A DNA stretch of 64,000 nt from Cyanophora paradoxa. Its lineage: Eukaryota; Glaucocystophyceae; Cyanophorales; Cyanophoraceae. Positions within the stretch are counted from its first letter, which is position 1, and every line of letters starts with the position of its first letter. A program made the position numbers and the translations under genes. The stretch covers positions 62,001 through 126,000 of the forward strand of contig QPMI01000209.1 of assembly GCA_004431415.1 (NCBI GenBank). Direction: 5' to 3'. The notes below the pieces were generated by a model, which saw nothing but the letters and a program-made list of their open reading frames with translations, had not been told where the DNA came from and ran no database searches. Shown here in pieces: positions 1 through 8,800 of the stretch.

Positions 1-1583
1 CTGGCAGCACGTGATCCCCCGCCTGACGCGGTCGGACTTCGCGCTCCCGACGCTGGCGCCGCTGCTGCGGGAGATCCAGGAGGGCCTTGTCCACGGCAAG
101 GGCTTCCACCTCGTGCGTTCCCCGCCCGCCCGCCGGCCGCCCCTCTCCTCCCCAGCAGAGCGTTCGCACGCCAGATCCGCGGGCTCCCCGCGCCGCCGGC
201 GACGACGCTGGACTCGGCGCTGGCGTTCTGGGCCATCGGCGCCCACGTCGGCGACGCCGTCCCTCAGAACGCCCAGGGCGCGCCGCCCCGGCCCGGCCGC
301 CTCTCCTCCCGCGCGGCTTCCTGATCATGACCGCTGGGCCTGGCAGGGCACGTGCTGGGGCACGTGAGGGACCTGGGGGCCGACCCCTCGCTCCCCACGA
401 CGCGCATCTACACCACGCGCGAGGCCCAGCGGTGCGGGCCGGGGGCGCCCCCGCCCGCTCCCTCCCGCCTGCACTTGAGTTCGCGACGGGGCGCGCAGGT
501 TCCACACGGACAGCTGCGACATCGTCGGCCTCATGTGCCTCGCCAAGGCGCCGGCCCCTGCTGGTCCAACCCCGCCCGCCGGACCCGAACCCGAACCCGC
601 GCCCCGCAGGCGAAGGAGGGCGGCCTCTCCTCCTGGTGCTCCTCCGTCACGGCGCGCCCGCCCCCTCCCCGCCCCCAGCGCCGGCGCCCGGTCCGACGGT
701 CCTGGGGGAACAGGTGTACAACGAGATGGCGAGGCGCCACCCCGAGCTGGTCGCGGAGCTGACGAGCGAGGCGCTCGTGTGGGACCGCAAGGGCGAGATC
801 CCCGCAGGCAAGGCGCGCCCCGGCGGCCGCACCCCCCTCGCCATCGCAGCCCTCGCCCCCCCCGCTGAACGCGCCCGCGCCCCCGCCGGCGCCCGCGCAG
901 CTGGCGTACTACAGCGGGGCGGTGATGAACTGGACGGGGGAGGGGCAGCTGAGCACCATCTACGACCGCTCCTTCTTCTTCGCCGCCCAGGCGCGCTTGG
1001 CGGCTCCGCCCCCGACGGCGAGCCCGCCCCCGCCCCCGCGCTCACGCCGCCCCGCAGCGCTTCCCGGAGGTCCCCCGCCTCACCGAGCGCCAGGTGCCGG
1101 CCGCCCCGGCAGCGGCGCTGTACCCCCCCCCCGGGGGGGGGGGGCGCGTCTGAGGTGGCGCAGGTGGCGGCGTTCGAGGCGCTGGAGGCGACGTGCGCGC
1201 GGGAGGACGTGAGCCTCCGCTTCGCCCTCGAGCCCGGCGACGTCCAGGCCCGCCCGCCCGCCCCGCCCGCCCCGGCGCCCGCCCCCGCGCCCGCGCCACG
1301 CCCCCGCCCCCTCCTCGCGCCGGCGCCGAGGCCTTTTCGGGCGCAGCTGCTCCACAACCACACGACGCTGCACGCGCGCTCCGCCTTCACCGACCACGCG
1401 CCCCCGCGCGGCAAGCGCCACCTCCTGCGCCTCTGGCTCAGCGCCCCCAACGGGCGGCCCCTCTCGGGCACCGCCTTCTCCGAGCGCTACGGCGGCGACC
1501 TCTCCTCCCCGGGGGCCCTCCGCGGCGGCATCCGCACCCCCGGGCAGGAGCCATACGCCCCGCTCGACGTCGACGCGGGGTAG
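1..1583 (+). CDS. TfdA/TauD-family Fe(II)/2-oxoglutarate dioxygenase (5' partial)
   Basis: Ten exons can be joined into one frame that enters from the left edge and stops at the TAG at 1581-1583. The first motif is RFHTDSCD, whose HxD supplies two iron ligands. KEGGLSSWCSSVTVYNEM follows. The C-terminal block LHNHTTLHARSAF...KRHLLRLWL supplies the distal iron His and the 2-oxoglutarate-binding Arg, as in the TauD/TfdA fold. Such enzymes hydroxylate small substrates using O2 and 2-oxoglutarate; the substrate cannot be read from the sequence. The protein ends with about 50 residues after the last motif. Seven of nine inferred introns start with GC rather than GT (positions 115, 278, 548, 652, 813, 991, 1248); those at 432 and near 1101 start with GT. 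The N-terminus, hence any targeting signal, lies outside the window. Confidence 0.85.
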
Positions 1584-1809
1584 CTTCCGATGTTCGAAAT
1601 TCGAATTTGTAAAGTATAATAAAAGCAGCAAAATACAAGACGACAAATCTGCACGCGACTGGTGATGCAATTGAAAGGGATCCCGAGGACGCGCTCGAGC
1701 TCGCCACTATACGCCGAGCGTCTAGCTTATAGCCAGAAGTGATCATGAAACGAGAGTATACGTACAGCGAAAAGAGAAAACGGATGTGAAGGGGCGGCGA
1801 GGGGCGGGG

Positions 1810-2515
1810 CTACCGCTTGGGGGCGGGGGGCGGGTTGTGCGGGGCCCGCGAGCAGATGGCGCCGCAGACGGCGTCCTGCAGGGACATGTTGTTGCGCAGG
1901 CGGAGGCCCGAGAAGACCGCCTCCAGCTGCCGCTTCCGGTTCCTCAGCGGCACCTTGATGTCGTACGGCACCTCCTCCTCCCGGATCGCCTGCCGCCCCG
2001 CCCCGCCCCTCGTCAGCGCGGCCTGCGGCGGGGCGGCGGGGCGGCGCGGCGCCGGCGCGCGCGCCTTCCTGCACTCTGCGTCCGACGAGAACTGTGTTGG
2101 AAGCCCGCCGATAAGGTGGACCGGCGACTTCGAAGCTTCCGCGCCCGCAGCTTCCAGCGCCCGTAACCGGAAGTGCTCGAGCCTGCGGGGCCGCGCGAGG
2201 TCAGCGATCGCGATCACGCAAGCTATGCATCGAAGCTTGAGCAGCGCGCACTTCTTTGGTAGCCGCACAAGCCTCTGGTGATCCTTCTTGTCGACGAAGG
2301 CGGAGATTCTATCCAGCTCGCTCTTGAAGTGGCGCACGACGTCGGTGGTCTCAGGCTGCACACAGCGATGTGCGGTGAGCGGCGCGAGGCGGCCGGCGGC
2401 AGCATTCGACGCGCTCTCGTCAGCGCACCAGCTCCGCGACGACGCAGTGCAGGTCGAAGATCGGCGGCACGCTGTCCGCCGTCACGGCGGCCTGCGTGGA
2501 CTCGCTTCCGCCCAT
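1810..2515 (-). CDS. Conserved-looking small protein of unknown function, 141 residues
   Basis: Reading the minus strand from ATG at 2515, five exons join in phase: 2515-2429, 2355-2269, 2182-2122, an 11-nt micro-exon 2075-2065, and 1989-1810 ending in TAG. The sum is exactly 141 codons plus stop. The protein begins MGGSESTQ, contains DVVRHFKSELDRISAFVDKK, and ends with a basic stretch EEVPYDIKVPLRNRKRQ followed by a Pro-rich tail. I do not recognise the family. Intron 1 and intron 4 carry CTGAC-type branch motifs, and the micro-exon is followed by a GC donor. Without the micro-exon the region between exons 3 and 5 is also open, so that step is uncertain. Its start codon lies 28 bp from that of the divergent CBM20 gene. 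Confidence 0.6.
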
Positions 2516-2543
2516 CCAGTCGTCTCGCCAGGCTGTCGGCAGG
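2516..2543. promoter_or_regulatory. 28-bp gap between divergent start codons
   Basis: The minus-strand ATG at 2515-2513 and the plus-strand ATG at 2544-2546 face away from each other with only 28 bp between them. Either the 5' UTRs overlap the opposite gene or one of the two starts is further upstream in an exon I did not detect. No TATA box is visible in the gap. Confidence 0.4.
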
Positions 2544-5500
2544 ATGTTTGATGTCAATCCGGACGGGTACAGGAGCCGGCTCGCTGTCATGGCCGCCGAA
2601 GAGGAAACGCGCGGGGAGTTCGAGGAGCTCGACCGCCTCCGCACGATCAAAACTGCGGCGGCCGAGCAGCTGCTCAAGTCCCGCCTGGGCGCCAGCTTTC
2701 GCAGCGGTCTCATCGGGCAAATTGAACTTGATTTCGACGAGGAGGACTGCGTCGTGAGCTTCCACTGCGTGCGCCGCCGTGCACCCCAGCCCGCCGCCGC
2801 CGCAACCTCCGCGTAACGCCCTAACCGCCGGACGGCGTACAGAACTACAAGGAGCTCGGCTTGCAGCCGGGAGTTTTGATCAGGTGCTAACGCGCACGCG
2901 GGGTCGGGGACGTGGACGCTGGGCCGGCATGACTGGTCAAGCTCCGAGCCTTCCTGACCTCTCGTGCCCGCAGTGTCACTGGCTCTCCGAAGTGCCTAGG
3001 CGAGAGCTTTATCCTTTTACAACGCGCGAATAATGCATAGAGGCCGCTCCGAGCTCGAGGCGGGCTGGCCCCAGCCTGGCCGGGGCTCGGGGCTGACGCC
3101 GCCGTCTAACGCCATCCCGTCTCCGCCGCAGGTGCGTGGGACGTCACGAAGAGCATCCCTATCAATGGTGAGCTTGAAAAGCGCCGCGGCGGCGCTCCCG
3201 CCGCCCGCCGCCGCCGCCGCGCGCACACGAGCTCGAGCGGCGGGCCGACACGAGGCGGTGGGCTGAGACGACGTGCCTGCAGAGCACGGCGGGCTATTTA
3301 TCCACATCTCCAAAACGTTGCTTCCCTTCGGTGCGGACGCCGCGGGATTCGCCGCGGCGCCCTGTGAGCTCGACGGCCGCGCAGAGTTCAAGTTCATCAT
3401 CCGCAAGGACGACCGCATCCTCTGTGGGCCCATTCGATCTCACATACACGAAAACATTCGATCCGGCCCGACCCTCCGTGCGCAGGGCAGCGCGGCTCGA
3501 ACTTCGCGATCGGCGCCAAGATGCCGGATCGGTTCCACATTTACGCCGATATGTTCATGGGCGAGGGTACGCCGTACCCGGCCCGCCGCGACGCCCGCGC
3601 GCATGTGCCGGCCCAGACAACGACGGCGCCGGCCGGCAGTGACGGACGCGAAGAAGAAGCCCATCACGTACAACGACTACAGCTGGAACCACTACGCGTG
3701 TGCCCGCCCCCGCTTCGAGTGCCGAGCGGAGGGAGATGCTGACGACCCGGCACCAGATGGGCCCTCACGAACAAGAACTCGTGTCAGGTCACGGTCGAGG
3801 CCGACCACATGTACCCCCTCTGCCTTCCTCCTCCCCCTCCCCCTCCTGCCGCCGAACGGCGTACCCCTGCAGGTACCTGGATCCTTCCTGCCGCATGCGC
3901 CGCCTCCTCGACAAGGTTCTACCCCACGCTCCGTACCCCTCCCCCCCTGCAGCCGACGTGCCCCTCCGTCCCCCAGGCGATGGCCGCGCTCGACAAGGCG
4001 CTCAACGTGCGCGCGTACCCCTCGGGCCGCGCAGCCCCGCCGGCTGCCGGTCTGATCGATGATGCGGGGCGCGGGGGCAGCCGCCGCGGCACAGCGAGGA
4101 GGACCTCGAGCCGCTTCGGGGCCGGCTGCGCGCCCTCGTCGCCCGCATCGACGCCCTCCAGCCGCTCCTGACCTCCCCCGAGGCGAGCGTGGCCCGCGGC
4201 CGCTCGCGCGGGGCCTGACGAGGCGGGGGGCAGGACCTGGGGGCGCTGGAGAGCCTGCAGAGGTACGTGGAGCTCTCCGCGGGGCAGCCGCACGGCGGCG
4301 AGGCCGGCGAGGCAGCCTTCCGCGTCGCCGCCGCCCAGGTCCCGCCCCGCACCCGCCCCGCCCGCCCCTGCCCCAGCGCGGCCGGCGCCGACCGGGGCCC
4401 GCCCGCCCGCAGGCGGCTGCGCTGATCGAGCGCGCCCGCGTCTCCCTCAACGAGGCGCCGGTGGGCCTGCGGGCGGTGCGGGTCGGGTGCGCGGAGGGAG
4501 CGGCCGCCGGCTCGCGGGGCGGCTGGGCGGAGCTGGCGTGGGCGCACGGCCCCGCCGGCGCCCCGCCGGCGTACGTCGTCCTCAAGGACGGCGTCCCCCT
4601 CGCGACGCTGCCGGGCAGCGCGACGGGCTTCAGGGCCGAGGGCCTCGCGGTGGGCGCCACGGCGGCGCTCTCGGTGGCGGCGCGGACGCCGCACGGGCCG
4701 GCGGCCGGCCCCGTGTGCGCCACGCCGGCGGCCGAGGGGCCGCAGCTCAGCGCCGCCCTCGCCGGCCCCACCAGCGCCCTGCTCGCCTGGACGGTCCCGG
4801 CGGTGGCGGCGGGCAGCGGGCCGGTCCTCTCGTACGACGTGGAGGCGAACGGGCAGAAGGTCGGGAGCGTGGAGGCGGGGGCCGGCAAGCCCGGCGACGG
4901 CCCGCTGACGTTCACGGCCGGCGGGCTGCGGCCGGGCTCGACTGTCGTCTTCCGCGTGGTCCCCGTGACCAAGGCGGGGCCCGGCCCGGCCTCGGCCCCC
5001 GTGCCGCTCCACATCGGCGCGGCGCCGCCCGTGCGCGCCGGCGGCTCGGACGCCGCGCTCGGGTTCCGCGCGGTGCGCGTCGGGAGCGCGCCGGGGGCCG
5101 CCGCCGGCGCCGCGAGCGGCTGGGCGGAGCTGGCGTGGAGCCACGGGCCGCACGGCGCCCCGGCTGCCTACGTCGTCCTCAAGGACGGGACGCCCCTGGC
5201 GGCCCTCGGCGGCAGCGCGACGAGCTTCAGGGCCGAGGGCCTCACCGTCGGCGCCCCCGCCGCGCTCGCGCTGGCCGTCGGCTCGCCCCAGGGGCCCCTC
5301 GCCGGCCCCGTCGTCGTCACGCCGGTGGCCTCGGAGGCGCCGCAGCTGACGGCGGCGCTGTCGGGGGCGACGAGCGCGCTGCTGGCGTGGAGCGCGCCGC
5401 AGGGCGCCGCCGCGCCGGCCCTCTCCTACGATGTCGAGAAGGACGGGGAGAAGATCGGCAGCATCGACGCCGCCAAGGCAGGCGAGGGTCCGCTCACCTT

Positions 5501-7744
5501 CGCCGCCGCCGGCCTCGCCCCGGGCGCCACTGCCGTCTTCCGCGTGGTTCCCGTGACCAAGGCGGGGGCCGGCCCCGCCTCCGCCCCCGTGCCCCTCTTT
5601 GTCGGTTCCACCCGCCCCGGCCCCACCTCGAGCTCCGAGGCGCCGGTGGGCCTGCGGGCGGTGCAGGTCGGGTGCGCGGAGGGGGCGGCGGCCGGCTCGC
5701 GGGGCGGCTGGGCGGAGCTGGCGTGGGCGCACGGCCCCGCTGGCGCCCCGCCGTCGTACGTCGTCCTCAAGGACGGCGTCCCCCTCGCGACGCTGCCGGG
5801 CAGCGCGACGGGCTTCAGGGCCGAGGGCCTCGCGGTGGGCGCCACGGCGGCGCTCTCGGTGGCGGCGCGGACGCCGCACGGGCCGGCGGCCGGCCCCGTG
5901 TGCGCCACGCCGGCGGCCGAGGGGCCGCAGCTCAGCGCCGCCCTCGCCGGCCCCACCAGCGCCCTGCCCGCCTGGACGGTCCTGGCGGCGGCGGCGGGCA
6001 GCGGGCCGGTCCTCTCGTACGACGTGGAGGCGAACGGGCAGAAGGTCGGGAGCGTGGAGGCGGGGGCCGGCAAGGCCGGCGAGGGCCCGCTGACGTTCAC
6101 GGCCGGCGGGCTGCGGCCGGGCTCGACTGTCGTCTTCCGCGTGATCCCGGTGACCAAGGCGGGGGCCGGCCCGGCCTCCGCCCCCGTGCCCCTGTACGTC
6201 TCGGCCGCGCTCCAGGCGCCGGCCTCGCCTGCGGCTTCGTCGCTGGCCGTGGCGCCGGCCGACGGGGAGCACGGCTCGCCGGCGCGCCCCACGATGGGCG
6301 CCATCCGCCGCTCCTCCCTCGGCACCTCCGACGGCGAGCTCGCCAGGTGCGGGGTACCCGATTCTAGGCACACCCGGCCGGCGGACCCTGAGCCAAGGCG
6401 CGCGCAGCCCCGAGTCGAGCATGGACCGCGGCAAGGCCCTCGCGATCTCTAACGAGTTCCGCGTCCTCGCCCGCCTGGTACCCCCCACCACTCGCCCCCT
6501 CCACCGACGCCTGCGAAACGCCGTACCCCCCGCAAAGGTGCCGGGGAAGGAGGCGGAGCTGGCGGTGCTGGAGGCGATGCTCTCCAACGCGGACGCCCTC
6601 GCCCGCGCGCCCCGCGCTCCCGCCCCTTTCCCTCCCGCCGGCTCCCGTCTGAGGTGCGGGCAGGCCTGCGGGGGGAGCTGGCGGGCCTGCGGGAGCGCGA
6701 GGCAGCGCTCCTGCGTGACCTCGAGGCCGCCCGCGCCACCGCCGCCGCCGCCAGCGCCGCCGCCGCCGTGCCCCAACGCCCCGCCCCGCCCCCGCCCCGC
6801 CCCGCCGTGCTGAGCCCGGGCCGGCGCGTGCACGCAGGAGCGCTGCCGCGCGCTCGAGGCGGAGCTCGCCGAGCTCTTGGCCCTCCTCGCGGTGCCCGCC
6901 CGCGCGCGCGCCCCTCCCGAATCGGGCCCCGGCCGGATTCGAACCCGCGGGGCGCGCGCAGGCCAAGGAGAATGAGCTCGAGGCGCTGCGGCGGGAGGTC
7001 GAGGGCCTGCGGGTGCGCGCCCGCCGCCGGCCGGCCCTCCCGCTCTGCCCCGGTCCGAGCGCGGGTGCGCCCTCCAGTCGCAGAAGGCGGGCCTGGACGC
7101 GCGCGTCGCGGAGCTCGCGGCCGCCGGCGACGCCGCCAAGGCCGAGGCGCGCCCGCCCCGCAGAGCCGGCCCCGCGCCGCGGCCGCGGCCGCCGCCCTCA
7201 CGCGCCGGGGCAGATCGCGGCGCTGAAGGCGAAGCTGGCGGCCGCGGAGGCCCGCGCCGCCGCCCTCGAGCGCGACCTGAAGGTGCCCGCGCGCGCCCCT
7301 CCCGCATCTCCCACCTCTACCTCCGTTCCGAGCGCCGCGGCAGGCGCGGGAGGGGGAGCTGCTGGAGGTGGCGAGGGAGGTGGCGGCCATCCGGGACGCC
7401 AGCACCGGCATCTCCCGCGACCTCGACGCCGTGCCCCCCCCGCCCCCCTCGCCCGCCTCGCCCGCCTCGCCCGCCCACGCGCGGGGGCGCCAGATGGCCG
7501 ACCGGAAGCTGGACGTCCACGCCCGCGTCTGCATCTGCGGCCGGCAGGCCCCGGGTGGCGGCCCCGGCCAGGCGAGCCCCCCCCGCCGCCCCCGTACCGG
7601 TCCCGGCTGAGAGGCGCCCGCTCACGGCAGCACCGGCAGTCGCCGGGGAGCGTGAACCCGGCGGCGGGCCGGCGGGGCGGCGGCGGCGGCAGCGGCGGCG
7701 GCCACTCCTTTCGCAGCGTCGCCTCAGACGACAGCGCCTTCTGA
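2544..7744 (+). CDS. CBM20 starch-binding domain, six FN3 domains and C-terminal coiled coil
   Basis: The first in-frame ATG is at 2544. After about 45 charged helical residues, spliced exons give a CBM20 fold: DFDEEDCVVSFHC, SVTGSPKCLGAWDVTKSIPI, HGGLFIHISKTLLPFEFKFI, RILWQRGSNFAIG. The WDVTK and LW-x-x-GSN positions match the conserved aromatic starch-contact sites of CBM20. Next come KKKPITYNDYSWNHYAWALT, acidic/helical exons, and one 1.9 kb exon (4413-6346) holding three units of two fibronectin-III domains each. From 6418 on, many small exons encode heptad-like segments (ELAVLEAMLSN, ELAGLREREAALLRDL, IAALKAKLAAAEA), then a Gly/Ser tail ending SVASDDSAF and TGA at 7742. It looks like a non-catalytic carbohydrate-binding scaffold; no enzyme motif is seen. 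At least one intron (from 3000) uses a GC donor. Confidence 0.8.
4452..6216 (+). repeat. Three tandem 2xFN3 repeat units
   Basis: Unit 1 starts at 4452, unit 2 near 5053 and unit 3 at 5638, each about 590 bp (two FN3 domains). Each has WAELAW...YVVLKDG...ATxFRAEGL in the first domain and LSYDVExxGxKxGS...VFRVxPVTKAG in the second. Units 1 and 3 are almost identical at DNA level over long stretches, including silent positions, while unit 2 between them is diverged. Confidence 0.9.
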
Positions 7745-8038
7745 GGGCCCGTGAGGGCCCTTTTCCCGGCCGGACCGCGCACGGGCGCCGTGCCCTTGTT
7801 CTTTACTTTCTGTTCTTTCCTGCACAGAGCCCCCTTCGCTGTTGCGGAGGGGGTCCCATAATTGACTTAGCTTTTAGATGTGTACCTTGCCGCAGGCACG
7901 CAGTGTAGATCTTGAGTAGCCGCAAATTACCGTGTCACAGCTACGATGCTTATTGTAATTTGTAAAGTACACCGCACATTTTCCCCTGACCGTCGGACTC
8001 TAGCCCAGTGTCTGTGTAATTATATAAAAAGCTTGCAA

Positions 8039-8332
8039 TTAATATTTCCAGCTAGGCCGGTACCACGCGCGCGGGGCCGGCCCGCAGCCGCGGCCGGCGA
8101 CTGCCGCTGCTGCTAGCGCTTCGCGCGTGCGCTGCAGCGGCGGCCCCCGACGCCGGCGTTCGGATCCGCATGCGCAAGTCTCCCCTAGCATCGTGTTGAG
8201 CAGCGATGACTTTCCGTCGCCGGTCTTCCCGACGACCGCATGCGCAATGACGACGGCTTGCGGCAGGGGCGCATCGGCACGAACGCTAATCGTGCGTCGA
8301 AGCTGTGCCGCTTGACTCGGAGGGGGCATCAA
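8039..8332 (-). CDS. P-loop GTPase-like fragment (AIG1/Toc-type Walker A), possibly a relic
   Basis: A minus-strand reading frame starting ATGATG at 8332 contains AVVGKTGDGKSSLLNTMLG, a good Walker A (GxxGxGKS) with the hydrophobic lead-in and LLNxxLG trailer of septin/AIG1/Toc34-type GTPases. No G3 (DxxG) or G4 (NKxD) motif follows before the frame breaks up near 8040, and no clear continuation exon is visible before the neighbouring gene. It may be a truncated pseudogene, the first exon of a gene whose later exons I cannot recognise, or a chance frame. Inference only beyond the Walker A itself. Confidence 0.35.
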   Translation of the reverse strand: MMPPPSQAAQLRRTISVRADAPLPQAVVIAHAVVGKTGDGKSSLLNTMLGETCACGSERRRRGPPLQRTREALAAAAVAGRGCGPAPRAWYRPSWKY

Positions 8333-8800
8333 TGTCGTTCAACGGTTCAGCTGCAACGTACGCGTTAACTGGGCAGAGTTTAAATGGCGTACCCGAAGCA
8401 GGTGGACGCGCACGAAGCAGACTGTACCCCAGGTCCATTGACTTTGGTTGCCTCAGGGACTCGACTGCGAGTTTTTTTCGTCCTGCTTCTCGTACCGGTA
8501 TCAACGATCAGTGCATTGTTCGCGGTCGCTGTTCATCGCGTCACGCAACTTCGGCGAGCGAGGAGCTACCGGTAGTCGCGTCATTCGAAGTCGCAGCTAG
8601 CCGCGGCGAGCATCCCCCGAAGCCTCGAGCTCCCGGCCGCGAAGTCGCCGTTCGTCCCTCAGCATCCCTCTAGCCGAGCCTCCCGTATTCCCGGTGCGTA
8701 CGTGCGTCAACTCGCGTTTTTCGGACGCGGCCGGGACGCCCGCGTCCGGCTCTCGGCTTGCGCTGAAAAACGTCATCGCTGCAGACAAACACGCGCAACG
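8333..8800. other. Intergenic or 5' region with no convincing gene
   Basis: Several short open frames cross this stretch on both strands but none shows motifs, a splicing pattern or composition that separates it from noise. It sits between the P-loop fragment on the minus strand and the start of the reductase-HCP gene, so it should hold promoters for one or both. Confidence 0.4.

Noticed and set aside
1127-1142. Run of C followed by run of G as a possible hairpin terminator
   Set aside because: It is inside an intron of the dioxygenase gene, between exons that join in phase, so it is a low-complexity intron segment.
12-1583. Single long 498-codon frame beginning at 87 as a gene
   Set aside because: Motif-bearing segments of the dioxygenase switch frame at each inferred intron; the long frame reads through introns as Pro/Arg-rich filler.
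6925-6960. tRNA B-box-like GGTTCGAATCC (minus strand)
   Set aside because: No A box or cloverleaf can be formed around it, and it sits in an intron of the CBM20-FN3 gene; a similar string at 43262 is likewise intronic.
4002-7307. Open frame of 1,101 codons on the minus strand
   Set aside because: It lies antisense to the FN3 exon; the plus strand has recognisable FN3 and coiled-coil motifs, whereas the minus translation is Arg/Ala/Gly-rich without motifs, as expected from high-GC shadowing.
8384-8690. Frames of 63-122 codons upstream of the reductase-HCP gene
   Set aside because: No motifs, no consistent splicing and competing frames on both strands.
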